A stretch of 64,000 nucleotides of DNA, from positions 4,278,001-4,342,000 of the forward strand of contig BLLK01000047.1 in NCBI GenBank assembly GCA_021927905.1. Reading direction: 5' to 3'. The stretch is from Chaetoceros tenuissimus (Eukaryota > Bacillariophyta > Thalassiosirophyceae > Chaetocerotales > Chaetocerotaceae). A program made the translations under genes and the position numbers. Below, piece after piece: positions 32,442 through 40,623 of this stretch. Each line of letters begins with the position of its first letter. Position 1 is the stretch's first letter. The notes under the pieces were generated by a model, which saw nothing but the letters and a program-made list of their open reading frames with translations, was not told where the DNA came from and made no database searches.

Positions 32442-32886
32442 CTAAATACTTTTCTTCGGATTATCAAAAAGTGCCATCTTTTTTACTTTCTTTACCATAC
32501 GCTGCCTCAATGTAGACATATCAGCATATTCCTCCATGGAGGAAGCAATGATGTAGAGATTGAGCTCGATATGTTTCACCAACTTGAATTTTGCTCTTGC
32601 TAATTGTTCCTCTTTTATGGATTGGAGCAGTTCCATCCTGTTGTTAATGAAATGTAATACAATATAAAAAGATTCTTGTTAGAGTATCATAATCAAAGCA
32701 TGAAACAAAGAAAACATGCGCCCTAGCCTCCTCCTCGAAGAAGAACCTCTTCTTATTAACTCACATGATGTAAATCATTCCTTTTCGTAAGTGGAAGTCG
32801 CTTTCGGAATCATGCCATGACTTGGATGTTTTCGCTTTGAAAGCAATAGAAGGCAAAGGTAGTGTTACTTTCGATTGAGAGTTCAT
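32442..32886 (-). CDS. stand-alone KIX-domain protein A
   Basis: Exons 32886-32765 and 32637-32442, joined in phase 2 (donor GTGAGT, acceptor AACAG), give 105 residues. Exon 1 ends with SWHDSESDFHLRKGMIYI; exon 2 continues with MMELLQS, then HIELNLYIIASSMEEYAD and STLRQRMVKKVKK. Spacing and residues match the KIX fold of CBP/p300 and Mediator subunit 15: W-H start, a helix with LR.....I, then E..LY..A.S..EY and a third helix. KIX domains bind activation domains of transcription factors. Here nothing else is attached: no HAT, TAZ or bromodomain. The same intron position is kept in genes B and C. Confidence 0.75.
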
Positions 32887-33708
32887 GCTTTCGTTGAAAT
32901 AAATTCTAACGAATCTTAAATAACGAATTTACGCTTCTTTTTTTTATGAGGAGGACGGAGGCGTATCAACCTTGAACTGACGTCCATAGAGAGGCCATTT
33001 TTCCATCATGCAATTACGAAAGTCCCTTCCTAGTCGAGAAGCCAATCTTTGCCTTCTTAGTACCTCGCCATCTTTCTGAAGTAGCTAGATAAACAATGTT
33101 CCTCCTCCTCCTCCTCGATCGAAGATTTGCAAAGTGAAAAGGAGCCAATAGGTACCTAACTTATTAAACAACCTTTTCAGAAATACAAAAGTTCTCAATT
33201 TGAAACATCTAGCTAGCTAATATAAAATTGCTTCACTCAGAAGCTCAAAAATGTTTCGAAGAAGGAAGGAAGGAAAAAAATTACTATGTATGCACATATT
33301 CCGTTTTTGATGGAGCCGGAGTTGGAGCGAAACTTCCAGCAGCATCGATGCAGATGATTTTTGCCTTCTCAGGAGGCTTCTCTAACAATCATGCTTACGT
33401 ACGTATTGTACCGTACCTATCACTCTGGTACTCGTTTGAAAAATGGGAATGTTTATTGAAAATGGGAAAGAAAAGTTTATTTTATCAAAATTACTACTCG
33501 AAGTACCGTATGGATGCCTAATTAGTTATCAAGAATCAAACTATTTTTACTCTTTCAAAATAGGAGAATATAAAGTAAATCTAGTCCAAGGGACCAGCCA
33601 GGCAAGAAAAATTAGAAATGAAAAATATCGAACATGCCATCATGTAAACATCATCTACTCGAAGATTTTTCTCTTGGCTGGTGGCATTCTTTTTTTATGA
33701 ACTGTAAA
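32887..33708. other. region between KIX genes A and B
   Basis: This holds the upstream region of gene A and the 3' flank of gene B, including the duplicated blocks also seen 3' of gene A. Plus-strand frames at 33228-33700 show no family resemblance and overlap duplicated flank, so I do not call a gene. Confidence 0.45.
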
Positions 33709-34199
33709 TTAAAACTGTTTTCTTGTTCCTCCTTCTTGTGATGCACCATTTCTATGATCTTGCTCATCCTCTTTTTTCATATTGTCTTTGTTCTTTCCAT
33801 TTTTTTCTTGGATGTGCCTCCTTGCGTTACATGCCATCTTTTTCACTACCTGAACCATGCGCTTCTTTAGTGTAGATATGTCTGCGTATTCTTCTATCGA
33901 CGATGCATTGTAGTAGAGATTGAGTTCGATGTATTTTAATAGCAATAACTTTGATGATATTGCCAACTGTTTACATTTGAAAGGTTGAAGCAGTTCCTTC
34001 CTGAGTTCCATTCAAAAAAGAAAGATGAGAAAGAGAAATATTGTTATGACATCAAGATGAACATAAAAAGAACGTACATAATGTAAATCATGCCTTTTCG
34101 TAGGTGGAAATCTTTCTTAGAGTGCCATGAAATGGGTATACTATCTTCATGAATCGGGCCATTTCGACGAGAAGAGTTAGATTGAATTAAAAAGTCCCT
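33709..34199 (-). CDS. KIX-domain gene B, start codon apparently lost
   Basis: Exon 2 is 34000-33709 and exon 1 ends at 34078 (donor GTACGT, acceptor ACTCAG), at the same intron position as A and C. The joined product reads SWHSKKDFHLRKGMIYI, then MKELLQP, YIELNLYYNASSIEEYAD, STLKKRM and a Lys/Glu/Asn-rich tail. The frame is open upstream to about 34240 but has no ATG. At the codon where A and C start (about 40 codons before the donor) there is AGG (34199-34197). Unless another exon supplies the start, translation could only begin at the internal Met of GMIY, which would cost most of helix 1. Either a start-loss pseudogene or a gene with an unseen first exon. Confidence 0.6.
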
Positions 34200-34978
34200 T
34201 TGTGGTAGCTCATAGTGTTGATGATCGTCTTGACAGTTTGTAGTGCCTTAGTTTTATAATTAGAATGATAGATTTCAGGTATGATAAACTTGTGTTCTCT
34301 CTCAATGTATTTTTGCGTTCTCACATTTGCCTTCTCAGTCGACCTTTCTCGCGTCTGTCGTAGTATGTGTTCAATATACATACTGCAAGTACGTAGGAGT
34401 CGAGAACATTTTGCAAAGAAAATAAATGTATCTATTTTGATAGGCTTATTGTTTTTCATCACTTTCTTATTACAGTAACATTTCAATACACCATGGGCTA
34501 TCAGTTTAGTTAAAAACGAAAATTCATACATCTCCAATGTGCATTTTTTCCTTTATGATATTGTTCTTTGTTGGTTAGGAATACACAGAAACATTTCTTT
34601 GTCACAGGGTCGTGTTCTCACGCTTCTCTCCTAGTTTTTTTTTTAAGTAGTAGTTCTACCCTTCCTCTCTCTCACTCACTCCTCATGCGTTTTAGAGTCA
34701 TCATGCCAATGTATTGAAATCTTAGGAATATATCAGGTATGTTATTACCTTTGTTTAAAATTTTGTCTAATGTTTTAGTTTATACTACAATTCTCACAAC
34801 GCATGAAAAATTTACCCCCTTAAGCAAAATATTTTCCTTAACTTTGCCGTACTTGCTTGGTATGTTTTTCTACGGGAATCGAATCGATTGAAAAAATGAA
34901 AAAGAATGTATTGTATCTAAAGCGAGAATTGTATGCCAACTTAGTACATTTGTCTGATAATCTTGTTGACTCCTACTT
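34200..34978. other. region between KIX genes B and C
   Basis: A 116-codon minus-strand frame (34187-34537) overlaps the open 5' part of gene B in another frame and has no family resemblance. Otherwise AT-rich spacer. Confidence 0.4.
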
Positions 34979-35403
34979 CTACTTCTTCGACGACATAAAT
35001 TGTAATTGAGTTGGCTGAGTTCTTGCCACATCCAATCTCCTTTTTGCAATTTTAATTATACGTTCTTTTAAAGTGGATAAATCAGAATATTCTTCAAAAG
35101 AAGAAGCATTCGCGTAAAGGTTCAGTTCTATTCTTTTCAGTAGGAGTAACTTGGACTCTGTAATTGGTCCACCTTTCGCTTCGAAGAGTTTTTTGCTGCA
35201 CATCAGGGTAAGAAGGAATAAGTGAGCTGTCAATTAGACTAAGTTTACATTCATCTAGGCATATCACAATATACTTACATTACGTAAATCATTCGTTTTC
35301 TTAGACATTGGTAATGACTAGTTGACTGCCAGCCCATATCCTTCTTTTGTAGCATTGGTTTGCCATCTTGGCTTTTAGATAGTATAAGAAATTCTGCACC
35401 CAT
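34979..35403 (-). CDS. stand-alone KIX-domain protein C
   Basis: Exons 35403-35279 and 35195-34979 (donor GTAAGT, acceptor TGCAG, phase 2) give 113 residues. The start at 35403 follows a nearby upstream in-frame stop and gives an N-terminus of 41 codons before the intron, against 40 in gene A. The KIX core reads HYQCLRKRMIYV, then IKKLFE, RIELNLYANASSFEEYSD and STLKERI, ending in a short basic tail. The Trp-His of A and B appears as Trp four residues earlier. It is the most diverged of the three and has intact coding. Confidence 0.75.
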
Positions 35404-37080
35404 TGTTTATATTTCGAATAAGCTATTGTATATTTCAAACTTTTGTTGTAATAAGAAGAGGGAATGCAGAACAAAAATAAAGTGCGGTGGAGAGGAATGC
35501 GAAAAGAAAAAATGCGAAGGGTAATGGTGTGACATTCACCAGGCATGGTATTTTCTTTCCAAACTGTTCTTACTAACGTATTTACGTAAATTATCGTCGA
35601 GTAGATAAGAGTGAGCGAGATAGCCGAGAAGGCAAAATTATCAAACCTCAGTGAGAAGCACGGTAGAAATATTTGGGGGGGATGCGCACTTGGTTGCTTT
35701 GTAACATTAAGCTAAATCTACTAAAATAAAGGGGGGATTCTACCCTTTTCAGACCTTTTGATCCGTCATCGCCTGTCAATGATGTTGTCAATAATTAACC
35801 TGACATTGTTTTAATTTTTTCTTCTTTTAGTTACTTCTTTATTATGAAGGCACATGAACAAATATATCATCAATTAATTGAATTTGCTAATAATAATTAT
35901 ATATGAATACCATCGGAGGATGTTTGCTCTTCAATTTGTCAGCATATCATCCTCATGACAACATTTCTTATAATAACGTTGAATTTACACATTGCTTCTG
36001 GTGAAATTTGCGTTTTAGATGCTTTACTAGAATCAATCCAAAGTGTATTTCGTTCAATTAGATAGTAGAAGAGTCCATGAAGCGATTTTGCTGGAGATAG
36101 GTTCAACTTAAAAGGTTGTGAATCTATTCCACTTTTCTAGGTGGAAAACGCAACCGGTGTAGTCTTTCCACCTCATTATCTTTTGTAATTTAATCTGAAT
36201 ATATATATCAAAACATGAAAAACATTCTATTAATAAATTATGAGCTATCTAAAACCTGTTTCAAGCATTTGAAGGGGTCTAAAGCTGCCTGTTGTTGTCA
36301 ATACAACCTTCTCAATAATGCATCATTGTATTACCAACTCTAAAATCGAGTGTAGATGGTATTTCATTGCTCTATTCATATAAATTGAAACTGTTTACAC
36401 TGACTTCTAACTCCCAATGCTTTTTGAAAAACAACTATGCAGTGGAAAGGTTTATGAAACGTATTTACATCAATGTTTCGACACGAACAAACTTTGATGG
36501 GAAGTGAAAAAATTGAGCGCTATCTGGATCGTCAAATAAAAGCATATTTTTCCTGAATCTATGTCACAAACTGTTTCATAATTGTACCAAGTAAATGATG
36601 TGCTGTTTTCGTAGCAATTGTGATAGATTAACATCGCTTTCCTGCTCGAATAGTCTCTATAGCTGAAAGATGAAAAACAAGTAAGAATTCTATACTGAAA
36701 ATGTATGTATCATAAGTTTAAATGCATCTTTTCGCTAACTTACACGGTCAACGCTTCTCTACTTGATGCATGCACATAGTGAGTGCAAACTGAGAGCAAG
36801 TAAAGTCTTCATGATGGCAAAAAGTGGCACATATATGAAATCATGTGATCTCCATAAAAATAAAGTCCCTGTGTTGGCAGCATGTAGCACTTGATAGAAT
36901 GCTCCAAAACCCTACCCCTTGCCGCAACCCTTTTGTCTATGTATTCAGTTAGGCTTCTATAGTAGTGGGTAGGGTTTTTACCAAAACATGGTTCCACTAT
37001 AGTGTGTTTTGATTCAATAGGTGGTGAAAAAAATTTGATTTGACGTTGAGCGAAGAATTTTTGTAAGGAGGTCTACGCAT
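35404..37080. other. long gene-free region
   Basis: About 1.7 kb of AT-rich sequence with no convincing gene. A perfect 12-bp inverted repeat (AAAACCCTACCC at 36906-36917 against GGGTAGGGTTTT at 36967-36978, 49-base loop) lies inside a short open frame near 36809-36997. A G-run (GGGGGG) is near 35680. Unknown content; possibly old mobile-element remains. Confidence 0.4.
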
Positions 37081-37316
37081 TGAGGCCTTGTCCAAACACA
37101 TTGAAAAAAAAAAAAAAAAGTAGTGATGATGACGTCGACAAGGACGTTTATTTTTTTCAACGCACCTTGTCCAAACAACTTTCGAAAAGAAAAAAAAAGT
37201 TTATGTCAATTTTAGCTAGATTATTATAATACTCTTCATTTTCACAAGGCTGTCCTACGCTTCTTTCATATGACCTCTCCACCACTCACGCGAGCCGTCT
37301 TCTCCACCAAATACAT

Positions 37317-37694
37317 TCATTCTTCACTTTCATGTTCCTGTGCACGTAAGGTATCCAACTGTTCCTCTAGCTCAATGAGTGCGTCAGCTTGTGCCAGAAT
37401 CTGTGCTTCAATTTGATCAGTCCATACCTTCTGTTCTTCAATTTCTTCAGCAGGGATATGCTCATCTCTCTGCATCTTTCTAAGTTCCTTCATCGCTTCA
37501 ATCTTCCGACCTTTTAAGTCGAGAAGAGTAGATTCACTTGCACGAATCTCACTCTTGAGAACAGATGCTTCCATGACGTAAGTTGAACGTGCCAATCTCT
37601 TCATCAACTCTTTATCTTCCTTACTCACTTCAATTGAGATCTTTCTTTTGGTTCCAGAAGAGTTGACAGCAGAAGGAATATTGTTCTCACTCAA
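37317..37694 (-). pseudogene. coiled-coil ORF of the transposon (second protein), N-terminus missing
   Basis: An open frame of about 125 codons whose first codon is TTG, not ATG; it remains open further upstream into transposase sequence. Content: a basic KRKISIEVSKEDKELMKRL stretch, then a long Glu/Lys/Leu coiled coil (EIEEQKVWTDQIEAQ...) and an acidic end. Harbinger elements usually carry a second Myb/trihelix-type protein that helps the transposase enter the nucleus and bind DNA. This may be its C-terminal half, cut by the internal deletion. That assignment is an inference. Confidence 0.6.
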
Positions 37695-37700
37695 AGCGAA

Positions 37701-38051
37701 CGAAAATGGTTTTGTTCCAGGAAGAATAAATACGGCCTAAATCTACAAGCAATCTGTGATTCCCGAAAGCGATTCTTAGATTTATCCATTCTTTTTGGTG
37801 GATCTTCCAGTGCTCCAACACCACGAGATGCATATCATTTAAGTTGCGAAGGTCAAGTAGATGTGTCAGAGAGACGTGATGGATATCCATTGGTACCAAA
37901 TGATCTAAGTGGAGGAGGTGAGCATTTTGATGATGATACTCAGAGAACGAGAAGATCTACTGTGCCACGCGGCTTGGAAAATATGCTTCCACGTGAACAA
38001 TTGATGATCCAAGTTAGTGATAGTGGGTTTGTTAGACCATCAGTAACATAG
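37701..38051 (+). pseudogene. DDE transposase fragment (HARBI1/DDE_Tnp_4-like)
   Basis: From 37701 the frame reads RKWFCSRKNKYGLNLQAICD, then SRKRFLDLSILFGGSSS. This is the typical stretch of PIF/Harbinger nucleases around the second catalytic Asp (G.N.Q..CD...RF). After GGSSS it passes directly to a C-terminal tail rich in charged residues (RRSTVPRGLE, PREQLMIQV) and stops at 38049-38051. The N-terminal part with the first Asp and the segment with the acidic third residue are missing, so two internal deletions are implied. Confidence 0.75.
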
Positions 38052-38184
38052 AGTAGATGATATGGAAAGAGTGATAGTTGTAACATAAACATGCAGTTCT
38101 ATGGTGCAGTCTTCTCTCTTCTTACTACCCTCCGTCCGCAGAAACGAGGATGGCCGATCGTCCTATCTACATTTTTTTTTTTTC

Positions 38185-38215
38185 CGATGCCAGCCTCGGT
38201 GGGGAGCTGGCATCG
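38185..38215. repeat. hairpin flanked by T and A tracts inside the transposon
   Basis: CGATGCCAGC (38185-38194) and GCTGGCATCG (38206-38215) form a perfect 10-bp stem with an 11-base loop. A T run precedes and an A run follows, so pairing can continue past one mismatch. It lies in the subterminal zone on the right side and could serve transposase binding or folding, or act as a 3' signal. Confidence 0.8.
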
Positions 38216-38322
38216 CAAAAAAAAAAAGTAAAAAAAACATGTCATGATCAGAAAATGAATGGGTTATGAGGTGTGATTTTTTACTTTTTTTTTTTTTTTT
38301 GCTGTGTTTGGACAAGGCCTGA

Positions 38323-39719
38323 TGAGCTATTTAGCAGGTGTCAAAATTTGAGGAATTAACCGTGACGGAATCGCGGGATTTAGTTTATCGCGGTGTTGTT
38401 ACCAAGTTCACTCCTTTTCTACCGTGAAGAGTCAGTTTTTGTCTTCCCGCGATGGCCTTCGCTATAATTTGATTTTACTCTGTCCGTTGATAAGGTGCTC
38501 GTTTTACAAAACAAATTCTCCAAGTGAGAAACCAAAAGGGCCGAGAAGCGTCCCGATGCAGTGCTTCTCATCCTTCTCTAAAAATTACAAACTATTTTTC
38601 AATATGGACAGCATATGCTACCACCTGTTCATCCTCTTGACCAAATGAATGAACAGGCCGAGAAGCGTTTCGATGTAGCACCTCCCACCCTTCTCTCTAC
38701 GTGTAAAATTCAATTGTCAGTATGATATTTTTTCCTATGTTCTTACTACAAATTATTCTTCAATATTGACACCATACAATATGCTAATGTTCTTGACCAA
38801 ATAAATTATTCTATGATGCAGAACTCATGATATGTAAAGGTCAATCTACTATGTCAACTTAGCACTTGGCACCCTTCGAAATTAGAATCCTATCCAACAA
38901 AATATAACAGCAGCTATCTAATGAAGGTACCTCTCTACCATCTCTATTGGTTAAGAAGGACAAAGCTCTACCTGATCCGTGCAAAGCCAAAGTAGCCAAT
39001 CATTCTTCAAGCATCATCGAGCTATCTGATTCGTAGATGAAAGGCAGGTAAAGAGGTATGCCTCCTATGTGACTTTCGTGGCTGCTGCATCGATACCATT
39101 GCATCCAAATCCCGTTCATTCTCTATCGCAATCAACAATTCTCTCTTCATTTTATGCAGTCGTTTCGCTTTTGATATAGCTCTAGATGGCACTAGGTTTG
39201 TTGAATTTGTATATGTGTTATTGGATCTTATGAGTGTATGTGTCATGTAGAAGTTTATGAAATCTTCTATAAAATTCTCTATCTAGATATGATAGTTAAA
39301 GCGTGAATCAGTAGTGACTCCTTGTGTTACTCTATGAATCAGTAGTGACTTCTATGCAACTGCAAAAATTATGAACCTGTGGCCTCCAATCAAATAACAC
39401 AAAACAGTGAAGACGTATTTAGCTCTCGTACGTGTTTGTTCGGAGTACCTTTGCTAATTGGCGCCCATCCCGACTCCGAGTCCCTTTACAATTTGGATTC
39501 GTGGTTTGCATCGGAGATTCATTTTTTTTTACATTTTGTGATTACATCCAATTGCTGAAACGGGTCTAAAAAGCCGAAGAATTCATGTCACAAGACCAAG
39601 ACTCAGATCTGTGCAAATCTTTTCAACACAAGTCGTTTTCGTGCAAGCCATTTCCTTCCATTACAATATCTACTTTTGTCAGTTCATCCAGTGGCTGCCG
39701 ATACTTCTACAACACTAAC
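38323..39719. other. gene-free region with diverged direct duplications
   Basis: A block starting GCCGAGAAGCGT (near 38541 and 38658), running through the CTTCTCT, TTCAATAT(G/T)GACA and TTGACCAAAT segments, occurs twice in tandem with about 120-150 base spacing and many differences. TGAATCAGTAGTGACT is repeated at 39304 and 39335. I see no gene. The end nearest 39719 should carry the promoter of the acidic secreted protein. Confidence 0.5.
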
Positions 39720-40468
39720 ATGAATACTATTGCCTTTGTTTTACTAGCTTTGAATCTATTTGCTTTGGATGCTTCTGCTTCCTTTTTAAGAGGGACAAGA
39801 CATGAACAGTTACAAGTTGTGTCAGAAGAAAGATTGCTAGCTGCAGGTAAGAAACACATGTGTGCCTCTATAAAACATATGTTATAGATCGGATGACTCA
39901 CTTCTTCTTCTCTTTAGATGGTACAGCACTCCTCGATGTTCCACCGGAAACATTAGATGCCAATCTCGATATTGACACAGACGACGAGGAAGATGATGAA
40001 GAAGAGGAGGCTTTCTACAGAGATTTATACGAAGATGAACCTACCACACATGCTCTTGCAGAAGATGGTACAGAGCTACTTGACATTCCTCCCGAGTCAT
40101 TAGATGAATCCATTGATATTGAAGACGAGGAAGACGAAGAAGATGAAGAAGAGGAATCATTTTACAAAGAGCTCTATGAAGAGCCAATACAAGAAGAAGA
40201 AACTGTAAATGAAACACCAGAACAAGATTCATTTGAAATGGCTTCTGATGAGGAAGACGATGATGATAGTCAAGATGAAATTCCTGTTGTAGAAGAAGAA
40301 GAGATATGTACAGATATTGACTCGTGGTTTGATGCAGATGGCGAGCAATACAATTGTGCTTGGTATTCGGCACTTCATTCACGTTGTATGGTTTATGGAG
40401 ATAGAAAGAGACATGATGGAATGACTGCGAATGAAGCATGTTGTGCATGTGGTGGGGGATCAAGGTAA
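39720..40468 (+). CDS. secreted acidic protein with two internal repeats and a Cys-rich C-terminal module
   Basis: Exons 39720-39846 and 39918-40468 (71-base intron, phase 1) give 225 residues. A signal peptide (NTIAFVLLALNLFALDASAS) opens it. Two units of about 42 residues follow, each DGT(A/E)LLD(V/I)PPE(T/S)LD, an Asp/Glu tract, then (A/S)FY(R/K)(D/E)LYE(D/E). After more acidic sequence the last ~50 residues form a Cys module (CTDIDSWFDADGEQYNCAWY, RCMVYGD, ACCACGGG) of a type repeated in many secreted diatom proteins, with six Cys. Acidic secreted proteins can bind Ca2+ or associate with silica or wall polymers. The role is unknown. Confidence 0.8.
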
Positions 40469-40623
40469 AAGGGAGATTGTATCAGAAAATATATACTAGG
40501 CTGTTTGTATAGTATATTCTTTAGAAGTACAAATAATTATAGACTACAACATAGAGCATTATTATAATTTCAATTCAATATCTTTCAATATGACATAAAC
40601 AGTTTTACGTCTAGCGTAGTATT

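Larger units (their letters stand above)
37084..38319. mobile_element. PIF/Harbinger-like DNA transposon, deletion derivative
   Basis: The element starts with GGCCTTGTCCAAACACA (37084-37100) and ends with its exact reverse complement (38303-38319), flanked on both sides by TGA (37081-37083, 38320-38322), a 3-bp target duplication as made by Harbinger-type elements. Poly-A (left) and poly-T (right) tracts follow the ends inward, and a second partial end motif (CCTTGTCCAAACA) is near 37165. Inside are two divergent open remnants: a DDE transposase C-terminal part (plus) and a coiled-coil protein (minus). At 1.24 kb it is too short to be autonomous. Confidence 0.8.

Noticed and set aside
33228-33700. 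Two overlapping plus-strand frames between KIX genes A and B
   Set aside because: No family resemblance, and part of the sequence recurs as non-coding flank near 32100, which argues for duplicated 3' flank.
34187-34537. 116-codon minus-strand frame before KIX gene B
   Set aside because: It overlaps the open KIX frame in another phase and shows no conserved features; no fitting donor site joins it to the KIX exon.
36809-36997. 62-codon minus-strand frame containing an inverted repeat
   Set aside because: Too short, with no matching family, no flanking exons and no inverted ends; cannot be told from chance.
39783-39846. RxLR/EER-like pattern (FLRGTR...SEERLL) after the signal peptide of the acidic protein
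   Set aside because: The order and spacing differ from oomycete effector motifs and the rest of the protein is a repeat/Cys-module protein; the resemblance is likely chance.
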